A stretch of DNA of 15,255 nucleotides from Gammaproteobacteria bacterium. Its GTDB lineage: Bacteria; Pseudomonadota; Gammaproteobacteria; Chromatiales; Sedimenticolaceae. The notes beneath the pieces are model-generated. The model was not told the origin of the DNA, ran no database searches, and saw only the letters and a program-made list of their open reading frames with translations. This document shows, in pieces, positions 1-6,925 of this stretch. The translations under genes and the position numbers were made by a program. The first letter of the stretch is position 1. Every line of letters begins with the position of its first letter. Location: NCBI GenBank assembly GCA_020445165.1, contig JAGRHE010000048.1, positions 1 to 15,255 of the forward strand. The letters are read 5' to 3'.

Positions 1-147
1 ACAGAGCCGTTCCAGAACCTGCAGGTCGTCGACAAACAGGCGGACATCAAGCTCGAATTCGTGAGCCAACTGGCGTGCCAACCGCCAACTGACGCCGACA
101 TCACCATAGTTGTCGACTGCACTGCAGAAGATGTCCCAGGATTTCAT
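1..147 (-). CDS. earP: EF-P arginine rhamnosyltransferase EarP, N-terminal part (runs off left edge)
   Basis: Only the first 49 codons are present. The translation begins MKSWDIFC and continues through VDNYGDVGVSWRLARQLA and VRLFVDDL, the N-terminal Rossmann-like signature of EarP (DUF2331). This family transfers rhamnose from dTDP-rhamnose to the conserved arginine of elongation factor P in the cytoplasm, activating it for translation of polyproline stretches. The start is well fixed: the ATG is at 147-145 and an in-frame TGA lies only four codons upstream (159-157). No strong Shine-Dalgarno is visible. It is divergent from the FKBP gene across about 190 bp. In other genomes earP commonly sits beside efp; efp is not in this window. 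The presence of EarP implies an arginine-type EF-P in this organism (family knowledge). Confidence 0.9.
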   Translation of the reverse strand, partial: MKSWDIFCSAVDNYGDVGVSWRLARQLAHEFELDVRLFVDDLQVLERLC

Positions 148-337
148 GAGTGGAGATCAATCCCGTCTGATCGAGAAGCGGGCGGTTCGTTTTTCCGGGG
201 GTCCTGCAGAAAACCATGAAGCATCCGCTCGGCCCGAGCGCGATGATAAGCCGTCTATCCGACGGTGGAAGCGCGGCTTTCGATCAGCACCAGCTGGGTT
301 AAACTCCTGCGTCAACGCCAATTGCCGGAGCCGCCCG

Positions 338-814
338 TTGAAGTACATCGTCGCCATTCTGCTCGTCATCGCATTGATGCTGGCGTATCAAATGATCACC
401 CGCAACAAGCAATCCGCCACGGCAAACATACAGCAGGGCCAGGCCTTTCTGGCTGAGAATGCCAAGGCCGAGGGCGTCATCACCACTGCGTCCGGCCTGC
501 AATACAAGGTGCTGCAAGCCGGCAATGGCAACCTGTCTCCTGGGCCGAACGATCGCGTCAAGGTGCACTACCACGGCACGCTGATCGATGGCACGGTGTT
601 CGATAGCTCAGTGGACCGGGGAGAGGCAATCTCGTTTGGGTTGAACCAAGTCATCAAGGGCTGGACGGAAGGCCTGCAGCTGATGGTCGTCGGGCAGAAG
701 AATCGCCTCTTCATCCCCAGCCACCTCGCCTACGGCGACCGCGGTGCAGGCGGCGTAATCGGCCCGGGCAGCACCTTGATCTTCGATGTGGAGCTGCTCG
801 GTATCAACGAGTAG
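338..814 (+). CDS. membrane-anchored FKBP-type peptidyl-prolyl cis-trans isomerase
   Basis: The 158-residue protein has an N-terminal hydrophobic anchor or uncleaved signal (residues 3-20, YIVAILLVIALMLAYQMI), a short linker, and one FKBP domain (about 48-156). The domain carries the family landmarks SGLQYKVL, VHYHGTL, DGTVFDSS, VIKGW and IPSHLAYGDRG, ending in the strand LIFDVELLGI. Family members catalyse cis-trans isomerisation of Xaa-Pro bonds; here the domain should face the periplasm. The chosen start is the TTG at 338, because GGAG lies 7 bases before it (327-330) and it places the hydrophobic segment at the N-terminus. The frame is open back to 110, but that would overlap earP and add an unconserved, arginine-rich stretch. 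The family assignment is secure; the substrate is unknown. Confidence 0.9.
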   Translation: MKYIVAILLVIALMLAYQMITRNKQSATANIQQGQAFLAENAKAEGVITTASGLQYKVLQAGNGNLSPGPNDRVKVHYHGTLIDGTVFDSSVDRGEAISFGLNQVIKGWTEGLQLMVVGQKNRLFIPSHLAYGDRGAGGVIGPGSTLIFDVELLGINE

Positions 815-1210
815 GTCGTGCGCCATATAGGCCCTGACGGGCAGTCGCTTTGCTTCGTTACCTTGCTTAAGCCGCACTTCGACTTCAGCGGGAACACGTT
901 GCTGTGGCCCGGCTCGACGGTAACCCGGCCGGCGTCGGCTCCTCACCCAACTTGTCTTCTTCTGCATGCCGCGCCCGGCGACCCGGTAAGGGCCGGGTCT
1001 GCGAAGTCGCTGTATGCGTGATGTGACATTGTGCGACATGAGCGCAGCGTATTCGCCCACAGCCCTGACACCAAGCGCTTTGACGGCACCGACGAAATCG
1101 TCGATACGCCTGTTTCTGCCGGCCCCGCCGCCGGTTAGACATGCCAGGCAGGTGAGTGGCACGCCAGTTGCTGTGTGCTGAGGGACGTGGCTTGCACAGA
1201 AGGTACGCAG
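815..1210. other. intergenic region without a recognisable gene; hairpin at 980-999
   Basis: No convincing coding sequence was found between the FKBP gene and the next plus-strand gene. Frames are open on the minus strand, but they continue as antisense shadows through the neighbouring genes and show no recognisable motif. A clean hairpin, GACCCGG / CCGGGTC with a 6-base loop, lies at 980-999. It is not followed by a T run, so its role as a terminator for the FKBP gene is uncertain. Confidence 0.5.
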
Positions 1211-1519
1211 ATGCAGACACCAGACTATCCCGAAGATTCGGTCCTGCGGCGACATGCCGACTCGGCGAGGGCGTTCGAAATGCCAATATCCGGAAGCGGA
1301 CAGCCGGAAGATTCGGTGCTCCGCCGACACTATGATCAACAAAATGCGGCAACTGACACGGATAGTGCGCCTGCCGAAGCGGAGCACTCTGCGACCACGG
1401 TCTCTGCAGAGGTCGTCCCGCTGCGGCGGCCGCCGCTAGCTGAGCCAACCCGGCCCAGTCAGCCTGAAGCGCGCAAAGGTGGCCTGTTCGGCTGGCTGGC
1501 GCGACTGTTTGGCGGCTGA
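1211..1519 (+). CDS. small protein with duplicated PEDSVLRRH motif, function unknown
   Basis: The protein has 102 residues. The start is the ATG at 1211, supported by AGAAGG at 1198-1203 with a 7-base spacer; the frame is open 12 codons further upstream without a better signal. The N-terminal half holds two copies of the nonamer PEDSVLRRH, at about residues 7-15 and 33-41, each followed closely by Asp. The middle is Ala/Thr/Pro/Glu-rich and probably disordered. The last 13 residues (GGLFGWLARLFGG) form a short amphipathic or membrane-touching helix. There is no signal peptide, so it is probably cytoplasmic, perhaps peripheral to the membrane. It lies 92 bp upstream of the Fae homologue on the same strand and could share its transcript. 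I do not recognise a function. The good ribosome site and the internal protein-level repeat argue that it is real. Confidence 0.7.
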   Translation: MQTPDYPEDSVLRRHADSARAFEMPISGSGQPEDSVLRRHYDQQNAATDTDSAPAEAEHSATTVSAEVVPLRRPPLAEPTRPSQPEARKGGLFGWLARLFGG

Positions 1520-1611
1520 CGATCACTGGATTTTCGCGACCCACTGCCTGTGCCGCCTGCCGCGGCCGCGCTAAGCGAAACGTCTTCTGAACCTGACAGA
1601 GGCCCATCGGC

Positions 1612-2160
1612 ATGACTGAACGAATCGTAATGCGCACCGGAGAGGCGCTGGTCGCCGGCGGGCCGCCCGGCACCGCGGCAGAACCGGAGGTGGTGATCGG
1701 CGAGCTGGACGGCCCCTTCGGGACAGCCTTCGCAAACCTGCTTGGTGACCAGGTGAAAGGACATTCGCGAGTTCTTGCAATCATGAACACCGATATCATG
1801 GTGCGCCCTGCGACGCTGATGGTCAGCAAGGTGACTGTCAAGAACAGCCGCTACACGAACATCCTCATGGGTACGGTTCAGGCAGCGATCGCCAACGGGG
1901 TGCTCGATGCGGTACGCAGTGGCGACATCCCGAAGGCGCGAGCCAATGACCTGGGTATTATCGTATCGGTGTGGCTGAACCCCATCGTCGCTGAACAAGA
2001 CGACCTCGACCACCAGGTGTTGTTCGACATCCACCGCGAGGCTACCGGCGTGGCAATCCACAAGGCGATGTACCACGAACCGAGCATTGAATGGTTGCTG
2101 GAAAACCAGGACCAGATCACGCACAAGTATTTCCAGATGGGTCTGGATGGAAAGATTTGA
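1612..2160 (+). CDS. formaldehyde-activating enzyme (Fae) family protein, probable non-canonical member
   Basis: The 182-residue protein follows Fae along its length: TGEALV at the N-terminus, GPFGTAFANLLGDQ, the PATLMVSKVTVKN strand, VQAAIANGVLDAV, IPKARANDLGIIVSVWL, and HREATGVAIHKAM near the C-terminus. True Fae condenses formaldehyde with tetrahydromethanopterin in the cytoplasm. In canonical Fae the N-terminal motif reads E-(V/I)-A-H-(I/V)-D and the His is proposed to be catalytic. Here the matching stretch is TAAEPEVVIG, so Glu (about residue 24) stands in place of His. The C-terminal tail after KAM is also unlike the methylotroph enzyme. No other tetrahydromethanopterin-pathway gene is in the window. 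It is therefore better read as a Fae-like paralogue of unknown ligand. AGAGG at 1598-1602 supports the start. The nitroreductase lies 135 bp downstream on the same strand. Confidence 0.85.
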   Translation: MTERIVMRTGEALVAGGPPGTAAEPEVVIGELDGPFGTAFANLLGDQVKGHSRVLAIMNTDIMVRPATLMVSKVTVKNSRYTNILMGTVQAAIANGVLDAVRSGDIPKARANDLGIIVSVWLNPIVAEQDDLDHQVLFDIHREATGVAIHKAMYHEPSIEWLLENQDQITHKYFQMGLDGKI

Positions 2161-2295
2161 GGACTGGTCCGTCGGGCCTCGCCGCAATCAGTGCCGGTAC
2201 CATGTTGTGCGGTGGATCATGCTGATCAGGCGACGGCGTATTTTCGCCACTGGCCGTTCTTCTGGTGTGGGGAAGTCCTGATAAGAGGCTGCGAT

Positions 2296-3129
2296 ATGAG
2301 CGACTCGACCGTTGCAGACTTGATCGAGCGAAGATTCGGCCTGGCACCAGCGGTGCCCGCGTCGTTGAACGATCAGCAAGGACTCAAGCAGATCATCGGG
2401 CGTGGATCCTGCCGTCGGTTTCGATCGACCCCGGTTGCCCCTGAAGTTTTACAAACCCTGGCGGCGGCGGCGCTTTCTGCACCTTCAAAAAGCGATTTGC
2501 AGCAATGCGACATCGTGCTGATGACAGATCCCGAACGGATCGCGAGATTGAAGGCACTGCTTACCCGACAGGCATGGGTCCAGAACGCCCCGGCGCTGGT
2601 GATCTTCCTGGCCAACAACCGGCGCCAGAGGCAGCTACAGGATTGGCGCGGACAGCCGTTTGTCGGCGACAACCTGGACGTCTTCTTCAACGCCAGTGTG
2701 GATGCGGCAATCGGGCTCGCGTTCTTTATTACCGCTGCCGAGACGGCGGGCCTGGGCTGCTGTCCGATCAGCGCGATCCGCAACTTCCTGCCGCAGGTAC
2801 GTGACGTTCTGGATCTGCCGGATCATGTATTTCCCGTCGCCGGCCTGGGTGTCGGTTATCCGGCTGACCCGTCACCGACGATCAGTGCGCGACTGCCGCT
2901 GCGCAGCACTGTGCACCATGATCGCTTTGTCGACGTGACCCGTGAAGAGATTGCAGCCTATGACAGCCGTCGCGCGGGGCACAGCGTGTTGGGACAACAA
3001 CCCGATGCAGGCAGCGTCGCTGCAGACCCGAAACCTTCATGGTCAGAGAGCAAGGCGCGGATGGCCGATAAACCTCATCGGGCAGATTTCGGACGCTTTA
3101 TTCGCAGCATCGGCTTCAACCTCGATTAG
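2296..3129 (+). CDS. nitroreductase family (FMN-dependent, NfsA-like) oxidoreductase
   Basis: The 277-residue protein has the nitroreductase fold landmarks. RGSCRRFRSTPV (about 36-47) is the phosphate/FMN-binding N-terminal motif, APSKSDLQQCDIVL (62-75) follows, ASVDAAIGLAFFITAAETAGLGCCPIS (133-159) is the central helix and flavin loop, and LGVGYPADP (184-192) is next. Members reduce nitro groups, quinones or flavins with NAD(P)H in the cytoplasm. The substrate here cannot be told from sequence. The ATG at 2296 is chosen over the open extension back to 2191 because AGAGG lies 7 bases upstream (2284-2288) and homology begins after it. The C-terminal 50 residues are polar and extended, as in NfsA/Frp-type members. 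Its end converges on the hydrolase gene. It may be co-transcribed with the Fae homologue. Confidence 0.88.
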   Translation: MSDSTVADLIERRFGLAPAVPASLNDQQGLKQIIGRGSCRRFRSTPVAPEVLQTLAAAALSAPSKSDLQQCDIVLMTDPERIARLKALLTRQAWVQNAPALVIFLANNRRQRQLQDWRGQPFVGDNLDVFFNASVDAAIGLAFFITAAETAGLGCCPISAIRNFLPQVRDVLDLPDHVFPVAGLGVGYPADPSPTISARLPLRSTVHHDRFVDVTREEIAAYDSRRAGHSVLGQQPDAGSVAADPKPSWSESKARMADKPHRADFGRFIRSIGFNLD

Positions 3130-3136
3130 TCGTATT

Positions 3137-3166
3137 GCCGGTATCCGTCGGCGATACGGCATCTTT
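3137..3166 (+). terminator. possible rho-independent terminator after the nitroreductase gene
   Basis: An eight-pair stem with one bulged G is seen: GCCGGTATC (3137-3145) pairs with GATACGGC (3153-3160) around a 7-base loop, followed by ATCTTT. It sits 7 bases after the nitroreductase stop and before the convergent hydrolase gene. The T tract is short, so this is moderate evidence. Confidence 0.4.
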
Positions 3167-3200
3167 ATCCACGACCCCGCCCAGATACCGCAACGACGTC

Positions 3201-4280
3201 CTATTTCCTACCGTCAAGGAATTCCGCTACGGCCTGATAGAACGCCGTGTTGTTTTTCTCGTACTGAATCATATGGCCCGCCTCCGCGATCTCGACATAC
3301 TGTTTCTCTGTGCTGCCCAGATCCGCAACCAGTTTCTGGTTGTCCTCGCGGCTGCCCAGCGTGTCGGAGTCGCCGCGGATCACCAGTGTCGGCACCGTGA
3401 TCTTGCTGGCATCAAAATGGGGCTCTGGCCAGCCGATGAATCGTCCCCAAGGCGCACGCACCTTGCCACCGAGCTCCGCCGATTTCGGGTCAGACGCGAG
3501 GTGGGCCTGCCGATAGGCTTCGAAGGCACCGGGTATCAGGTATTCCTTCTTGGTACCCAGCTTGGCCCAGCGCTTGATGTTGGAAGGATCGCCGTAGCGA
3601 TTCTTCTCTGCGTTGTGCTTGTCATCCTCCGCCTGGCGCTCCGCAGCCGTCTTGCCTTTGCTCTTGCCAAGGTAGTTGGTCGCATAAAGCACCAGCTTCG
3701 CGACCTTGTCCGGCTGCTGAATGGCATAGCGCGGAGCTTCCGCCATGCTGGCGGAAGACCAGCCCAAGATATGCACTTTGTCGACGCCACGCAGATCGCG
3801 GATGAAGTCCACGACCCGTCCCACGTCGTCGACCGTGACCGTCAGATCGATGGGGGCCTTGCTGTCAGGATAGCTCTCCGGTTGATCCATGATCAGCGGA
3901 CGCGTGGATTCACCATACCCTTCCAGGTCCAGCGCGAAGGTGTCCCATCCGAGCCTGGCGAAATGCCGCATCATCGACACGTTCTCATGGTCCAGGTCAA
4001 ACGCCACATTCGCCGGGAAGGTGGCACCATGGATGAACAGCAGGACCTTGTTTTCTCTGCCCGCCGTGCGCTCATTGCCGGCGGCCACGACTTCGCGCAC
4101 ATGCACCACCACGTCAGGGGACAGGTTGTGCTGCCGGTAGAACGGCTCTTTGCTTTCGTGGCTCAGGTAGTAGTCCGTCGTTCTCAGGCCGGTATCTGCC
4201 GCAGCCTCTGTCGCCAATGCACACGCCTGCAGGGCGGCAACAAGGCACGCTGCAGCTAGGGTCAACGTCGCAGTCTTCAT
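3201..4280 (-). CDS. exported alpha/beta hydrolase
   Basis: The 359-residue protein has an N-terminal signal sequence with a hydrophobic core at about 5-24. Cys20 follows LQA and could be a weak lipobox, or cleavage could occur in the later ATEAAAD stretch. The alpha/beta-hydrolase core shows the oxyanion loop HGATF (84-88), DLEGYGES (118-125), and the nucleophile elbow LGWSSAS, with Ser175 as predicted nucleophile. The acid is in GDSDTLG (about Asp306) and the base is His336 in AGHMIQYE. The elbow reads G-x-S-x-A instead of the usual G-x-S-x-G. A lysine- and glutamate-rich cap (205-245) covers the site. It is probably a periplasmic esterase or related hydrolase; the substrate is unknown. AAGGAG lies 6 bases before the ATG. 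A 374-residue plus-strand frame opposite it is a shadow. Confidence 0.88.
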   Translation of the reverse strand: MKTATLTLAAACLVAALQACALATEAAADTGLRTTDYYLSHESKEPFYRQHNLSPDVVVHVREVVAAGNERTAGRENKVLLFIHGATFPANVAFDLDHENVSMMRHFARLGWDTFALDLEGYGESTRPLIMDQPESYPDSKAPIDLTVTVDDVGRVVDFIRDLRGVDKVHILGWSSASMAEAPRYAIQQPDKVAKLVLYATNYLGKSKGKTAAERQAEDDKHNAEKNRYGDPSNIKRWAKLGTKKEYLIPGAFEAYRQAHLASDPKSAELGGKVRAPWGRFIGWPEPHFDASKITVPTLVIRGDSDTLGSREDNQKLVADLGSTEKQYVEIAEAGHMIQYEKNNTAFYQAVAEFLDGRK

Positions 4281-4450
4281 GGTCCTCTCCTTACTCGGTA
4301 CGCCAAATGGGGTTTCAGGTGCCGTGGCAAATCGATCTGCGGCGCCTGCGTACTAAGGTCTAGCCACGCCTTGCGCGCGTGTCCCAAAGGAAAGCCGAAG
4401 GAAAAGCAAAGGAAAACAGAAGAAGGATAAAAAAACGGGGACTCAATGGG
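4281..4450. other. leader of the hydrolase gene with a purine-rich tract
   Basis: This stretch lies between the hydrolase start and the possible small frame below. The plus strand is strikingly purine-rich from 4386 to 4440 (repeated AAGGAAA-like units and a run of seven A at 4430-4436). The minus strand, which is the sense strand for both flanking genes, is therefore pyrimidine-rich. No clear promoter or terminator stem was found. Confidence 0.4.
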
Positions 4451-4624
4451 TTACGAATCTCCCACGGCCGCTCTCGCCCGCTCGGACGAGGCCCCGACCA
4501 ACGATTCCGCGACAGCCGCCCCGCGAACGGCCAGCACACCAGGCTCCTGGAAGGCGACGGGGCCGTGCATCCCTCCACCGGCCAGATCACCCACGATCGG
4601 ATCGTGGTCGGCCAAGACACTCAC
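4451..4624 (-). CDS. possible small ORF overlapping the regulator's stop codon
   Basis: A 57-codon frame begins with GTG at 4624-4622, sharing one base with the TAG stop of the upstream regulator gene, and ends with TAA at 4453-4451. Its product would begin VSVLADHDPIVGDLAGGG and is Gly/Ala/Val-rich. The 1-base overlap suggests possible translational coupling, but there is no clear Shine-Dalgarno and I recognise no family. In DNA this GC-rich, open frames of this length occur by chance. An 8-bp perfect inverted repeat (4591-4607) lies inside it and could instead be a transcript-end hairpin of the regulator gene. Confidence 0.25.
   Translation of the reverse strand: MSVLADHDPIVGDLAGGGMHGPVAFQEPGVLAVRGAAVAESLVGASSERARAAVGDS
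4591..4607. repeat. 17-bp perfect palindrome
   Basis: CCACGATC and GATCGTGG flank a single central G. It lies 17 bases beyond the stop of the CadC-like regulator gene (minus strand). No T tract follows on either strand, so it could be a weak terminator hairpin or a protein-binding site. Confidence 0.4.
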
Positions 4625-6318
4625 TATTCAGGCAAGCCGGCCTCACGCAGGTCGTGGAGGAACCGTTGCAGCAATTCGGCATCGTTGGTTGCGAAGGTAT
4701 TCGCAAGGTGGGACAGGGTTTCGTGAGGGTTGATTGCCTGCACCTCCTCGATCTCCCACGCCGCATCGGCTGCGCGACCGGTGCGAACATAGCAGGCCGC
4801 CAACACGAGCCGCACAGGCATGACATTGGGATTGCGGGATTTCGCGCTCTCGAGTTCCGGAATCGCCTTGTCATATTCACCAAGGAGGTAATAGGCACGA
4901 CCAAGGTTGTAAGGGTAGTCCCAAGTGTAATAAGGATTCAGTTGCATCCCTTTCTGGATATTGGCGATCGCAGCTTTCGCATTGCCCAGGCTGTTGTTGA
5001 TCAGCGCCAGCAGGCCAAAGCCATCGGCATAGTTGGGAGCGATACCGAGCGACGTTTCCACGGCCTGTTCCGCGAGCGCAAACTCCTTGCGCATCAGGTG
5101 CACATAGCCGAGTGACCAGAAGGTCTGCGGGATCGAGGCATCCAGCTCGACGCCGCGCTGGGCCAGTTCGAGTGCGCGGTCGATCGTTTGCATTGGCGCA
5201 TCGGTCCAGCCGCGGCGGAAGCTATAGGCCAGGGTATAGGCGAGCGCGCCATAGGCCCTCCCGTACGTCGGGTCGGTCTCAATGGCTTTGCGGTACGCGT
5301 GCTGCGCCTCGATATTGCTTTCTTGTGTATTGATTTTCCCAAGGCGCTGGCCCTCCTGGAAATGGTCATAGGCCGCCAGGTTGTTCGTCGGTTGGCGGGC
5401 CAGGCGCGCCTTTTCCTGCGGGCTGAGCTGGACTGCGAGCGTCTCGACGATCTGGTTCGTCAGCTCGTCCTGAACCGCAAATGTCTCCTGGGCGGCGCGG
5501 TCATAACGGTGCGCCCAGACCTGAAACGCCGTTCGAACATCGACCAGCTGGGCGTTGACGCGTATCGAATCCCCTCGCCGGCGTACGCTGCCCTCAAGTA
5601 CGTAATCGATAGGGAGTTCATCTGCGACCTCCTGGGTCGAAACCTGCCGGCCCTTGTACGAGAAAGAGGTATTGCTCGCGATAACCCGCACGCCGGCTAT
5701 CCCGGACAGGTCGGTGATGATGTCTTCGGTGATCCCGTCTGCGAACCGCTCCTGTGACGGGTCGTCACTGAGGTTCTGAAATGGCAGCACCACGATAGAC
5801 GGCGGCGAGCTGAGTTGCTGGACGCCGGATTCGACCGCGGGCGGCGCCAATTGCGTCAGCACACCCCAGATCGCTGCGGCAGCCAGGATCAGGACCGCGA
5901 CCAGCGTGGCGACCTTACGACGATCGGCCCTGGCCGAAGGGACCGGGGAGACGGATTCCGGGGATGCCGCTTGTACCGGCGGTTCGTCGTCCACCAGCGA
6001 GACCGGGGCGATCAGCTGGTACCCGCGCTTGGGGACAGTGGTTATGTAGGTTGGCCTGCGGGCGTCGTCCCCCAAGGCCTTGCGCAGCTTGATCACGGTA
6101 CTGGTTACCGAGTCATAGCTGACCACGCCGCCCTTCCAGACCGCTTCCTCCAGATCCGCGCGCGACACGACCTCGCCGGCGCGCGAGGCGAGATAGACGA
6201 GAACCTGCATCGCCAGTGGCTCGAGACGTTCGCTACGGCCATCCCGGCTGACCACGTCCTCATCGGGCGTTACCCGCCACCCGCCGACATCAAAGCTCTT
6301 CGCCTCCCGAATGTCCAT
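4624..6318 (-). CDS. CadC/ToxR-like membrane transcriptional regulator with TolB-like and TPR regions
   Basis: The 564-residue protein has four parts. Residues 12-105 form an OmpR/CadC-type winged helix, with EPLAMQVLVYLASRAGEVVSR, LEEAVWKG, SVTSTVIKLRKALGDD and the wing YITTVPKRGYQL. A single transmembrane helix follows at 135-157, just after RADRRK. Next is a TolB-N-like region (172-300) with SIVVLPFQNLS, FADGITEDIITDLS and YVLEGSVRR. The C-terminal part is a series of TPR-like helices (315-535). One-component regulators of this type bind DNA in the cytoplasm and sense through the periplasmic part. The start ATG at 6318 has GAGGGGAG directly before it. The likely target is its own region, including the divergent small exported protein. 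The signal sensed is unknown. Confidence 0.9.
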   Translation of the reverse strand: MDIREAKSFDVGGWRVTPDEDVVSRDGRSERLEPLAMQVLVYLASRAGEVVSRADLEEAVWKGGVVSYDSVTSTVIKLRKALGDDARRPTYITTVPKRGYQLIAPVSLVDDEPPVQAASPESVSPVPSARADRRKVATLVAVLILAAAAIWGVLTQLAPPAVESGVQQLSSPPSIVVLPFQNLSDDPSQERFADGITEDIITDLSGIAGVRVIASNTSFSYKGRQVSTQEVADELPIDYVLEGSVRRRGDSIRVNAQLVDVRTAFQVWAHRYDRAAQETFAVQDELTNQIVETLAVQLSPQEKARLARQPTNNLAAYDHFQEGQRLGKINTQESNIEAQHAYRKAIETDPTYGRAYGALAYTLAYSFRRGWTDAPMQTIDRALELAQRGVELDASIPQTFWSLGYVHLMRKEFALAEQAVETSLGIAPNYADGFGLLALINNSLGNAKAAIANIQKGMQLNPYYTWDYPYNLGRAYYLLGEYDKAIPELESAKSRNPNVMPVRLVLAACYVRTGRAADAAWEIEEVQAINPHETLSHLANTFATNDAELLQRFLHDLREAGLPE

Positions 6319-6373
6319 CTCCCCTCGCTGCAGCCGTTCCGTGAGCAGCCACGTCGCCGGGCCGCCTCGTAGT

Positions 6374-6410
6374 ATTGTATTTAAATTATTGTTTTTATTT
6401 TATTTTATTT
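6374..6410. promoter_or_regulatory. AT-rich divergent regulatory region with TTTTA repeats
   Basis: This 37-base block is almost entirely A and T, in sharp contrast to its GC-rich surroundings. It includes about four TTTTA units (6392-6410). It lies between the divergent CadC-like regulator and the small exported protein, so it is the natural site of both promoters. Read on the minus strand it contains TACAAT, close to a -10 box, but no good -35 box at the right distance. Confidence 0.5.
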
Positions 6411-6558
6411 CGTCGTCTTTCCTTAGTTCTCCAGTCCGTTTTCCGTCCGGACTTCTGTCGCCGGCAGCGCTAGAAATCCCACCATGGCACGGCGAGACAC
6501 CGGTTTCCACGCAGTCTCCCGGCCCCGAAAGTCACTGAAAAACGATAGGAGAACGACC

Positions 6559-6852
6559 ATGAATAGCCAGTCCAAAACCCGCTGCCTCGTTTCGCTGATC
6601 CTGATGCTCCCGTGGCTCGAAGGTCAATCAGCCGCGGCCGAGGGATTCCAGGAGCGTCGACTGCTGGCGCCAACGGCAGCCGAGGAACGCCTGGAGCGCC
6701 AGGGCCGGGTACATATCTACGACGGCCTGCACGAGGAGACCGTCGACCGCGCAATGGACACGCAATTCGACCGGGTGCAGAACATGATGTTCATCGGCAC
6801 AAAGTACACGACTGAGACAGGCGAGGTATATGCCAGCAACGACTGCGATTGA
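6559..6852 (+). CDS. small exported protein of unknown function
   Basis: The 97-residue protein has a clear signal peptide: KTR, then a hydrophobic core CLVSLILMLPWL, with likely cleavage near QSAAA-EG (about residue 27). The mature part is about 70 residues, polar and acidic, with RVHIYDGLHEETVDRAMDTQ and FDRVQNMMFIGT, and it ends in the acidic Cys-containing tail NDCD. The ATG at 6559 is preceded by AGGAG (6547-6551) with a 7-base spacer; an in-frame extension back to 6484 lacks such support. I do not recognise the family. It is probably periplasmic. Its divergent position next to the CadC-like regulator, across an AT-rich region, makes it a candidate target of that regulator (inference). 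Two hairpins follow the stop codon. Confidence 0.75.
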   Translation: MNSQSKTRCLVSLILMLPWLEGQSAAAEGFQERRLLAPTAAEERLERQGRVHIYDGLHEETVDRAMDTQFDRVQNMMFIGTKYTTETGEVYASNDCD

Positions 6853-6871
6853 CGCAGAAAACCTGCGTTCG

Positions 6872-6925
6872 AGCGAAAGATTTCGCTGGCTGCGACCGGG
6901 CTGTCGCCGATTTCGTCGGCAGCCC
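6872..6925 (+). terminator. two adjacent hairpins after the small exported protein gene
   Basis: The first stem is AGCGAAA / TTTCGCT (6872-6887) with only GA between its arms. The second is GGGCT / AGCCC enclosing GCCGA / TCGGC with a GTC bulge (6898-6925). Neither is followed by a T run, so an intrinsic terminator is possible but not of the standard kind. Confidence 0.35.

Noticed and set aside
110..337. Upstream extension of the FKBP protein to a TTG at 110
   Set aside because: It overlaps the earP start region and adds 76 unconserved residues before the membrane anchor. The TTG at 338 has GGAG at proper spacing.
980..999. tRNA or structured RNA gene around the GACCCGG hairpin
   Set aside because: Only one isolated stem is present; no cloverleaf, anticodon arm or CCA end could be assembled around it.
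608..2187. Three long minus-strand open frames (608-1387, 885-1841, 1459-2187)
   Set aside because: They lie antisense to the FKBP gene, the PEDSVLRRH gene and the Fae homologue, are Arg/Pro/His-rich as expected for GC-rich shadow frames, and match no family.
3135..4259. 374-codon open frame on the plus strand
   Set aside because: It is antisense to the hydrolase gene, which has a signal peptide, a complete catalytic triad and a strong ribosome site. The plus-strand product shows no recognisable motif.
5188..6372. Plus-strand frames of 185-189 codons within the regulator gene
   Set aside because: They are opposite a well-supported multi-domain regulator and show no motif of their own.
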